Shown here piece after piece: positions 25,549 through 31,899 of a stretch of 64,000 nt of DNA. The stretch is from JBBIPA01 sp037443085 (GTDB lineage Bacteria > Chloroflexota > Dehalococcoidia > GIF9 > UBA5629), in the NCBI GenBank assembly GCA_037443085.1, contig JBBIPA010000006.1, positions 6,702 through 70,701 on the forward strand, given 5' to 3'. Within the stretch, counting starts at the first letter, position 1, and each line of letters begins with the position of its first letter. A program made the position numbers and the translations under genes. The notes below the pieces were generated by a model that made no database searches, was not told where the DNA came from, and worked only from the letters and a program-made list of their open reading frames with translations.

Positions 25549-26076
25549 TCACACTCCTTCCAATTTTGCACCTCCTTTGAACATAGTCGGGATGGTCTTC
25601 GTCTGCGGTAGCTTAACCAGGGCGAAGTGGTCCTCGTCCTGAAACAGGATGGAACGCCACAGATATACGATGCGAATTGCAGAAATTAGCTCATTGCGGC
25701 TGATATCTCTGGGCAGAAAGGCGGATGCCCCATTTTCAACGGCAGGCACCAGGAAGTTCTCCTCGTCATTGAGCACGATAATACCTACGTTATGCAGAGC
25801 ATGCTTGATTTCATTGATAATCTTTATGCCGTCGGCGCCCCGCATCTCGACATCCAGGAGAATAATGTCAGGATACAACTTTTGAATTTGATGTAGAGCT
25901 TCCTTTCCATTCCGTGCTTCGCCGATCATCTTGATGCTTTCATCACCACTAATCATCTGGCGAATGCCTTCACGCATGGCTTCACGGCTGTCAACCACCA
26001 CCACCCTTATTACATCAGAGGCGTCAGCAGTGTAGCTGTACGTCCGGGGTAACTCGTTGAATAAAGTATCTGCCAT
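25549..26076 (-). CDS. Stand-alone receiver-like protein with degenerate phosphorylation site
   Basis: A 175-residue protein made of a NarL-like receiver (about 20-140) with a short unrelated tail and no DNA-binding domain. Compared with active receivers, only one acidic residue stands in the first pocket (VVVVDSREAM instead of D-D), the phospho-acceptor Asp is present (ILLDVEMRG), but the switch Thr/Ser is Asn (IIVLNDEE) and the invariant Lys is Arg (FLPRDI). It may thus be a pseudo-receiver that binds partners without normal phosphorylation. ATG 26076 has GGAG well placed; a TTG 21 bases upstream is less likely. It lies just ahead of archaellin, so a CheY-like or scaffolding role in motility is reasonable but unproven. 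Confidence 0.75.
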   Translation of the reverse strand: MADTLFNELPRTYSYTADASDVIRVVVVDSREAMREGIRQMISGDESIKMIGEARNGKEALHQIQKLYPDIILLDVEMRGADGIKIINEIKHALHNVGIIVLNDEENFLVPAVENGASAFLPRDISRNELISAIRIVYLWRSILFQDEDHFALVKLPQTKTIPTMFKGGAKLEGV

Positions 26077-26148
26077 AGCTTCTACTCCGTAATGCAATAT
26101 TTACAGGGTAAATTGTGGCATTATGGAGGTCTGTGGCAAAGCCCCAAA

Positions 26149-26168
26149 TGGGTCAAGAAAAATGACCA
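26149..26168. promoter_or_regulatory. Inverted repeat upstream of the receiver/archaellin genes
   Basis: GGTCA (26151-26155) and TGACC (26163-26167) frame a seven-base A-rich core, inside TGGGTCA...TGACCA. It is 75 bases upstream of the start at 26076 and resembles the element at 14196-14215. A possible operator for the neighbouring NarL-type regulator; inference only. Confidence 0.35.
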
Positions 26169-26297
26169 GACAAGCTAAAATTTAAGCAGGTGCGCAGATT
26201 TGTAGTGTGCGCAGTTTCTTGCTAGCAATCGCAAAAAAGAGATAACTAGAAGGAGAGACTCTAGTGAAGACAGAAGCGTTACTTTGGCCCGGTCAGA

Positions 26298-26927
26298 TTA
26301 GAGCAGGTTTTTGGCATAAGCCTCAGCAACAGCCTGAGTTCTGTCATTGACTCCGAGCTTGGCAAATATGGTGCTCGTTTCCCTTTTGATAGTTGCTTCG
26401 CTGAGATAGAGCTTTTGAGCAATGTTTTTATTGGTGACCCCGGAGGCAATGAGACGCAGTATATCAAGCTGCCGGTGAGATAAGATTGCTTTGCGGTTAA
26501 TCTCCGCCATACTGCCAAATTGGCTGAAAAGTTTCCTGGTGACGGATGGGGAAAATGGCGATTGCCCGGTATAAGCCAGCCATACCGATTTTATAAGGTC
26601 CTCGTGATTAATGTCTTTAAGCAGGTAGCCTACTGCACCAGCCTCAGCGGATTGTGCCAGGAATTTGTCCTCGTAGATGGTGAGCATGATAATGTTGGCG
26701 GAACACCCCTGCTCTTTGATCTGCCGTGTCGCCTCAATGCCACTCATACCCGGCATCCTGATATCCATCAGTATGATATCCGGATTCAGCTCCTTCGCTT
26801 TTGCCACAGCTTCTTCGCCTGAGCTGGCTTCACCGACTACCTTGATTTCGTCATCGAACTCCAGCATCCGCCGCAGACCTTCGCGCACCAGTTGCTGATC
26901 ATCTACCGAAAGCACTTTTATCTTCAT
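26298..26927 (-). CDS. NarL/FixJ-family response regulator
   Basis: A 209-residue regulator with an intact receiver (about 1-120: acidic pair in SVDDQQL, phospho-Asp in ILMDIRMPG, Thr in IMLTIYED, Lys in YLLKDI) and a LuxR-type helix-turn-helix (about 143-205: LSHRQLDILRLIASGVTNK then IAQKLYLSEATIKRETSTIF). It binds DNA when phosphorylated. It follows the sensor kinase gene by 54 bases and probably forms a two-component pair with it. With archaellin 840 bases downstream it is the best candidate for controlling archaellum expression. A GAAAGGCAGG site precedes ATG 26927. Confidence 0.93.
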   Translation of the reverse strand: MKIKVLSVDDQQLVREGLRRMLEFDDEIKVVGEASSGEEAVAKAKELNPDIILMDIRMPGMSGIEATRQIKEQGCSANIIMLTIYEDKFLAQSAEAGAVGYLLKDINHEDLIKSVWLAYTGQSPFSPSVTRKLFSQFGSMAEINRKAILSHRQLDILRLIASGVTNKNIAQKLYLSEATIKRETSTIFAKLGVNDRTQAVAEAYAKNLL

Positions 26928-26981
26928 GCTCTTTGTACCTGCCTTTCATTAGATAATGATGGAAACATTTCTGTGATAGTT

Positions 26982-28553
26982 TCAAACTTTACATGCATAT
27001 TGTTCTGCCAGAACCGGTATCCCCAAGAGTACCCTGGTACCATGACCGAGTGACGTCTTTATCTCCAGGTTGCCTCCGGCTATTTCAGCCCTCTCTCTCA
27101 TGCTTATCAATCCTATATTTCCTTCTGCCGTCTCATTTCTGAGAGCTTCATCAAGGTTGAATCCCTTGCCATCATCGGCAATTTCGATGGAAACATGCTC
27201 TGCTTCGTATCTTAAATTCACTTCAACCAGGGAAGCATTAGCGTGCCTGCGTACGTTATTGAGAGCTTCAGAAACAACGCGATAAACGGCTACCTCCTGG
27301 GTTGACGACAGCGGTTTGGGGTCGCCGGTTATTCTAAGTTGGCCGTTTATATTAGTTTCCACACTGAAAGTCTTTATATTCTGCTGCAAGGCTCCGATCA
27401 TACCCAGTTCGGCCAGCGATGAGGGATGAAGGTCAAGAATCACGCGGCGCAACTCCTTGATGCCTTGTTGGATGATGGTATGAGCACGCTTAATTTCTTC
27501 ATGTGCCTTTTCGGTATCCAGTTTGGATAAATAGGCGTTCCCCAGTTGGATAGCATATGAAGCACTGGACATCCATTGTGCCAATCCGTCATGCAGTTCT
27601 GTGGATATCCTGCGGCGCTCATCTTCCTGTGCGGTAAGGCATTTTCGCAAAAACATCTCAACATTGTTCCGGTGCATCTGGACATCGTCAAAAAGCCGGG
27701 CATTTTCGATAGCGATCGCTGCTTGCCCCGCCAGTATGGATAACAATTCCAGGTCGCTTTCGGTAAAGGGCACTTTGCCGAATTTTTTGCTACAGCTAAT
27801 GACGCCGATAACTCTGCCTTTTAGCGATAACGGGACGCATAATGAGGACAGGACATGTGAATTCCCGTTTTTTCGTTCACCCTTTGCCTCCGCATTAAGC
27901 AGTAGCGCCTTTCCCGTTCTCACTACCGACCAGGATATCTCGTCATCTGAGACCTGGAGACGTTTGCCTACCGCTGATTTGGACAAGCCAAGTGCCGAGG
28001 CAATGATTAGCTCCCTGGATGATTCATTGAGCAACATAATAGATACATTCTCAGCTCTGGTCTCTACGCAGACGGTACGCACGATTCGATTGAAGATTTT
28101 GCTGGCATTTAGCTCGGAGACGATGGACTTATTCACCTCAAATAAGGGCAGCAGGGTTTTCAGCCGCATATTCTCTTTAGCCAGTTGGCTTCTCTGCCGT
28201 ATGTCTTCAACGACTTTCTTGAGCTCTTCGGCACTAAATGGTTTTACCAGGACAGCTTGGGCACCTGCCTGGAAGGATTTGACGAGCAAATCCGGGGCGT
28301 CGCCATCGCACATTACAATCAAGCCGACAGAGGGTTGTATCAGATGTGCCTGTTGCAGGAATACCGGAGCGGTAAGGCCTGGCATGGACAGCGCAGTTAT
28401 CAGCAGGTCTATCGGCTTTCTTCTAAGGAGCGTCAGCGCATCCAGTCCGGACTGGGCACAGAAGACTGAGTACCCTTCCTTTTGCAGGGTGGACTTGGTC
28501 TCCGTTAATATGTCTAATTCCTGGTCAACTATCAGCAGGTTTTCTCTTTCCAT
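26982..28553 (-). CDS. REC-GAF-HisKA_3 sensor histidine kinase with defective receiver
   Basis: A 523-residue soluble kinase. Residues about 4-120 form a receiver-like domain in which the expected phospho-Asp is Ala (IDLLITALSMPG), so it is likely a pseudo-receiver. A coiled linker leads to a GAF domain (about 150-300) and then a NarX/DegS-type transmitter: phospho-His in RRRISTELHDGLAQ (HisKA_3) and an ATP-binding domain with the N box EALNNVRRHANAS and a G box ADDGKGFNL. It would sense a cytosolic signal through GAF and phosphorylate the adjacent NarL-type regulator. There is no TM segment. The start ATG 28553 has only a poor ribosome site (GGGG right before it). Confidence 0.9.
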   Translation of the reverse strand: MERENLLIVDQELDILTETKSTLQKEGYSVFCAQSGLDALTLLRRKPIDLLITALSMPGLTAPVFLQQAHLIQPSVGLIVMCDGDAPDLLVKSFQAGAQAVLVKPFSAEELKKVVEDIRQRSQLAKENMRLKTLLPLFEVNKSIVSELNASKIFNRIVRTVCVETRAENVSIMLLNESSRELIIASALGLSKSAVGKRLQVSDDEISWSVVRTGKALLLNAEAKGERKNGNSHVLSSLCVPLSLKGRVIGVISCSKKFGKVPFTESDLELLSILAGQAAIAIENARLFDDVQMHRNNVEMFLRKCLTAQEDERRRISTELHDGLAQWMSSASYAIQLGNAYLSKLDTEKAHEEIKRAHTIIQQGIKELRRVILDLHPSSLAELGMIGALQQNIKTFSVETNINGQLRITGDPKPLSSTQEVAVYRVVSEALNNVRRHANASLVEVNLRYEAEHVSIEIADDGKGFNLDEALRNETAEGNIGLISMRERAEIAGGNLEIKTSLGHGTRVLLGIPVLAEQYACKV

Positions 28554-28597
28554 CCCCGCTGTACCCCCTTCGCATATTGCGACCGAACTGTCATTTC

Positions 28598-28677
28598 ATT
28601 TACTAATTTACTAGCATACATGACTAAGGTTAAAATTTAAGTAAATGAAAGGTAAAATTCCGGTAAAAACCAGTAAT
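28598..28677. repeat. Phased GTAAA direct repeats upstream of the kinase gene
   Basis: GTAAA/GTAAT occurs at 28641, 28652, 28663 and 28673, spaced 11, 11 and 10 bases, that is one helical turn apart. A further tandem ATTTACTA pair lies at 28598-28613. The array is 45-125 bases upstream of the kinase start. The spacing is what a protein binding in tandem along one DNA face, such as a PhoB-type winged-helix regulator, would need. Confidence 0.6.
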
Positions 28678-28771
28678 GATATACATAAACAAAGCACGTA
28701 ATCGAAGTTAACATAACCAGCATATATCACTCTATTTTTGCTTTGCCGATAGCAAGACCTGGCTGTCCTAT

Positions 28772-29236
28772 TTATTTCATTGCTTCTGCCTGATGCAGCA
28801 ATGGATGACTATGGCCGAGTCGGTGTGGAACAACCTGTTTCTGTGGCCACCGTCCCCACCAATTCTCATGGTTGCATTTGGTACACTTTATCCTGACAGC
28901 AACGACCCCCATTGAGCCGCAGGAACCGCAGCTAAATGTTCTGCCTATGTTATAGTCAGGCGTATCCCGCAAGCCTTCCATGATTATTTCTAATTGCCTG
29001 CTTATATGCTTGGCTTGCTGACTTGCTAACTTGGATTCTGCCGTCGATGTCCGCCCGTCAGAGCCGTTACCATTCTCCAGTTTTGCAATCTTCAGTTCCA
29101 GTTCTGCCAGACGCGACGACAGTGCCGAAAGCTGTGGCTCTAGCGAGTCGACTTGTTGGGTCTCTGCAGATACTTCGTCTTGAGGCACCATGGACAGCAT
29201 ATCGCCCTGCAAAGACTCCTTATTTACTGCACTCAT
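28772..29236 (-). CDS. Coiled-coil protein with C-terminal zinc ribbon
   Basis: A 154-residue protein not matching a family I know. A helical region (about 30-60, LEPQLSALSSRLAELELKIA) forms a coiled coil, and a zinc ribbon follows (about 104-125; CGSCGSMG and KCTKCNHENWWGRW give two CxxC pairs). The rest is low complexity. It may be an adaptor protein. I chose ATG 29236 because AGGAGG lies six bases upstream; a GTG two codons earlier is also in frame. It lies between the CheC-like and kinase genes on the same strand, so it probably belongs to the motility-signalling group. Confidence 0.65.
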   Translation of the reverse strand: MSAVNKESLQGDMLSMVPQDEVSAETQQVDSLEPQLSALSSRLAELELKIAKLENGNGSDGRTSTAESKLASQQAKHISRQLEIIMEGLRDTPDYNIGRTFSCGSCGSMGVVAVRIKCTKCNHENWWGRWPQKQVVPHRLGHSHPLLHQAEAMK

Positions 29237-29268
29237 AAGCACCTCCTGAACTCAATACCAATGGGCTA

Positions 29269-29886
29269 TTAGACTTTCTCCGTCAGGTTTAATGGTAACT
29301 GAATAATGCCGGGAGCTATCATGATGGCAAATAGCCCCGGTATTGTTTTGTTATCAGTGCCTAGGATAGCTTTGACTACGGTAACGCTTTCATGCTCTGG
29401 CAGAATCTCTGTCAGTGCGATGTCTGCGATAGCCTCAGACTTATCACATATTACTACTGGCACAGACGAGTGCAGAGGCATTCCCAGCGTATGGCCAATT
29501 TCATCCAGGAAACAACGTCCCATGATATAATTCATTTCGCCCAGGATGGCTTGCTCCCTTTCGCTTACGTTGCCGGAATCACGATTAGTGGTATCCATAA
29601 TCATGTCTACTATCTGGTAAGTGAATTCTGGCTGATGGGCTATCATGATGTGCCCGTTGACCGCGCCGGAAAAGGAGAAAAAAGTCCCGATAGCACGAGC
29701 CTCGGGCCCGCCCAATACCTCAGGCATGTTTTTGATAGGCAACTGTGTTATGCTAATTGAGTCAATACTTATTTTGTGCCCCAGCATTTGAGAAATGCCT
29801 GACATGGCGTGAGACATTACCTTGATAACCAGGGAATCCCAGTTCTTCAGCTTTATTTCATTCTCTGCTACCAAACTCTCGGCCAT
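29269..29886 (-). CDS. CheC/CheX-like chemotaxis protein with altered active sites
   Basis: A 205-residue protein of the CheC/CheX/FliY fold, phosphatases of CheY-P. The two repeats are visible: NWDSLVIKVMSHAMSGISQ near residue 15 and REQAILGEMNYIMGRCFLDE near 108. In active members each helix reads D/S-x3-E-x2-N. Here the first reads D-x3-I-x2-M and the second A-x3-E-x2-Y (an Asn is one place earlier), while the Pro 22 residues later (SSVP) is kept. It may therefore bind but not dephosphorylate its target. GAGGAGAAAG precedes ATG 29886. It is the first large gene of the motility region; no CheA, CheW or MCP is present locally. Confidence 0.75.
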   Translation of the reverse strand: MAESLVAENEIKLKNWDSLVIKVMSHAMSGISQMLGHKISIDSISITQLPIKNMPEVLGGPEARAIGTFFSFSGAVNGHIMIAHQPEFTYQIVDMIMDTTNRDSGNVSEREQAILGEMNYIMGRCFLDEIGHTLGMPLHSSVPVVICDKSEAIADIALTEILPEHESVTVVKAILGTDNKTIPGLFAIMIAPGIIQLPLNLTEKV

Positions 29887-30186
29887 GCTCTTTCTCCTCT
29901 ATCGCATGCCTCAATTCAGTAAATCGCCCAGTGAGGCAAGCAAGTGCTCAATCTGATTGTAAAATGCGCCTTTTTATATTTTCAGCAAATTGGTAGCGTT
30001 TACAAAGTGCCACAAGGATAAAGATTTTGAGCCTGATGGCTCATTCCCCGGATGAGGATAAAGAGGTCAGTGGTAAGTTGCGGAGAGGCGAAGCTTCGTC
30101 AGACAAAACCAACAATGGTCATGTCTAACCATCAGCCTTTTCGTTAAGGCAGAAAGGCGCGTTTTGATTTTCTGATAGTAAAGTTG
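29887..30186. other. Gene-free 300-base stretch with small hairpins
   Basis: No protein gene is convincing here. There is a compact pair of hairpins around 30029-30053 (GAGCC/GGCTC and CTCAT/ATGAG) flanked by two copies of AGGATAAAGA, and a short CGAAGCTTCG palindrome near 30090. I could not match it to a riboswitch class; it separates the small membrane protein gene from the CheC-like gene. Confidence 0.35.
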
Positions 30187-30342
30187 TTAGCGTTTCTGTG
30201 TCATATCTCTATACGCAGCCAGAGCAAAAACAATAGCCAGCGCGCCGAATGCCACTGCAGTAAGTGGAGTCTGCTCGAAGAAAGACCCGGCTATAGCACC
30301 ATACATGGCAGCCACTGCGGCAAAAATCCAGAGAAAATTCAT
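30187..30342 (-). CDS. 51-residue small membrane protein
   Basis: A complete frame from ATG (reverse strand, 30342) to TAA encodes 51 residues with two hydrophobic helices (about 2-21 and 28-43), split by a short polar SFFEQTPL turn, and a basic tail. A perfect AGGAGG stands upstream, and a TTGACC/CATTAT promoter lies at 30370-30398. Its function is unknown. It is separated from the CheC-like gene by 300 bases. Confidence 0.65.
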   Translation of the reverse strand: MNFLWIFAAVAAMYGAIAGSFFEQTPLTAVAFGALAIVFALAAYRDMTQKR

Positions 30343-30369
30343 CTTTACTTCTACCTCCTTTTATAACCT

Positions 30370-30398
30370 ATAATGCCTGATTTACAGTAAGAGGTCAA
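30370..30398 (-). promoter_or_regulatory. Sigma70-type promoter of the 51-residue membrane protein
   Basis: On the reverse strand TTGACC (30393-30398) and CATTAT (30370-30375) are 17 bases apart, a good -35/-10 pair, about 28 bases before the ATG. Confidence 0.5.
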
Positions 30399-30493
30399 CA
30401 GGCATCTAATAACGATAGTCATCAATGAGTGGTCTTCGTGACCTTGCTGGTATCTCAGCCGGATGATATAGAGGCTGTGCTCAGTCATGATGT

Positions 30494-31462
30494 CTATCCA
30501 GCCAGCATCTTGCATGACTCCAGGGAGAATTTATCCAGTTCCTTTTTCTTCTCCCAGGTATCGCGAAAGGGTATATACACTAGATTTCCGTTTCTTTCGC
30601 CGACTACGTGACCATGTTTTCCGTTGAGGATGCCATCAGTGGCAGCGATACCGAGGCGGGTTGCCAGAACTCTATCACGAGCTGTCGGTGAGCCTCCTCT
30701 CTGCAAATGACCCAGAATGCAGATACGGGAGCTGACCTTGAGGCGATGCTGCACATAGTGAGCCATTTGCATGGTATGCTCTACATCATTGCCTTCGGCT
30801 ACTACCACAATGCTGCTGCGCTTACCCTTTCTGAAACCTTCTCTCAGTTTACTGCATAGCCTCTCCAGGTCAGTCTCCTGTTCCGGGACGATGATTTCCT
30901 CGGCACCGCCGGCTATACCTACTTCCAGAGCGATGAAACCGGATAATCTCCCCATCACTTCTACGAAGAAGACGCGCTCAAAGGCGTCTGCCGTATCGCG
31001 GATACGGTCTATAGCTTCCAGAGCGGTATTGATTGCCGTATCAAAGCCGATGGTGTAATCGGTACCGTAGACATCGTTGTCTATAGTAGCCGGGACTCCC
31101 AGAAATTTCAGGTCGCTCTCTTCTGCCATGGCTGCGGCACCGCGAAAGCTCCCATCTCCTCCGATCACCACTAGTCCTTCAATGCCTTCTTGCTCCAGGA
31201 ACTGAATCGCTTTTTTTCTACCCACTACTGTCTTCAGTTCCTCACAGCGTGAGCTCTCCAGAATGGTGCCGCCGCGCTGAATGATATTAGCTACGGCACG
31301 ACGATTCAATCTGGTGCAGTCTCCGGTAAAAAGGCCACTGTAGCCACGCCGGATACCAATCACCTCTGCCCCCTTTTGTAATGCGCTGCGAACAACAGCA
31401 CGAATACAGGCATTCATTCCGGGAGCGTCGCCACCGCTGGTTAAGACTCCGATTTTCTGCAA
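30494..31462 (-). CDS. pfkA: 6-phosphofructokinase, ATP type
   Basis: A 322-residue PfkA. It phosphorylates fructose 6-phosphate in glycolysis. Seen are the N-terminal IGVLTSGGDAPGMNACIRAV, the GGDGSFRG nucleotide loop and PATIDNDV. The Gly after GGD and the absence of Lys in the PxTIDND loop favour ATP over pyrophosphate as donor by family rules. The length is normal for a bacterial PfkA. The start is TTG at 31462, with GAGGTGAGG just upstream, an uncommon start codon. The downstream neighbour is the small hypothetical and glucan phosphorylase group on the same strand, so this set may feed glycogen-derived sugar to glycolysis. Confidence 0.95.
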   Translation of the reverse strand: MQKIGVLTSGGDAPGMNACIRAVVRSALQKGAEVIGIRRGYSGLFTGDCTRLNRRAVANIIQRGGTILESSRCEELKTVVGRKKAIQFLEQEGIEGLVVIGGDGSFRGAAAMAEESDLKFLGVPATIDNDVYGTDYTIGFDTAINTALEAIDRIRDTADAFERVFFVEVMGRLSGFIALEVGIAGGAEEIIVPEQETDLERLCSKLREGFRKGKRSSIVVVAEGNDVEHTMQMAHYVQHRLKVSSRICILGHLQRGGSPTARDRVLATRLGIAATDGILNGKHGHVVGERNGNLVYIPFRDTWEKKKELDKFSLESCKMLAG

Positions 31463-31510
31463 TCTTACCTCACCTCAATATGTAAAATATGCTGGCAATA
31501 CTTTTTGCTC

Positions 31511-31801
31511 TCACCTTTCTGCACGGTACTTTTTCTCCCATTGGTCTCTCATATCTGATAGCACTATAATTAAATCCTCCAGATCCTGAAACGTGTCAAA
31601 ATAGAGTTGCCAGTTTATGTCCTCACCGCCGCTGCTATTGTAGAACTGCAATTCTGCGGTTACATTGAATAATCTGCCTTTTTCTTCCTCAGGGTACATT
31701 ACTCTGTGTTCGTGAAACAGATAGCGCACCAGACTCGCTTTTAATTCGCGACGGGGAACTTCCAGACCAATATCACAATTGAAATACACTCTGTTTTGCA
31801 T
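31511..31801 (-). CDS. Small hypothetical protein
   Basis: A 96-residue soluble, acidic protein that I do not recognise. It has no TM segment or Cys motif. It carries an AGAGG site before ATG 31801 and lies 48 bases upstream of pfkA and 98 bases after the glucan phosphorylase gene in the same direction, so it is probably part of the carbohydrate unit. Confidence 0.65.
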   Translation of the reverse strand: MQNRVYFNCDIGLEVPRRELKASLVRYLFHEHRVMYPEEEKGRLFNVTAELQFYNSSGGEDINWQLYFDTFQDLEDLIIVLSDMRDQWEKKYRAER

Positions 31802-31899
31802 CCGGCACCTCTAGTTACATAACAATGCTCATCATTAATTCCTGGTTAACTCGTTGCTATTTGCTGAAACTAATACCCTCACGCGTAAACTGCTTATTT

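Noticed and set aside
29990..30130. c-di-GMP (GEMM) riboswitch near the CheC-like gene
   Set aside because: Neither strand shows the GEMM core; only small hairpins and a short direct repeat.
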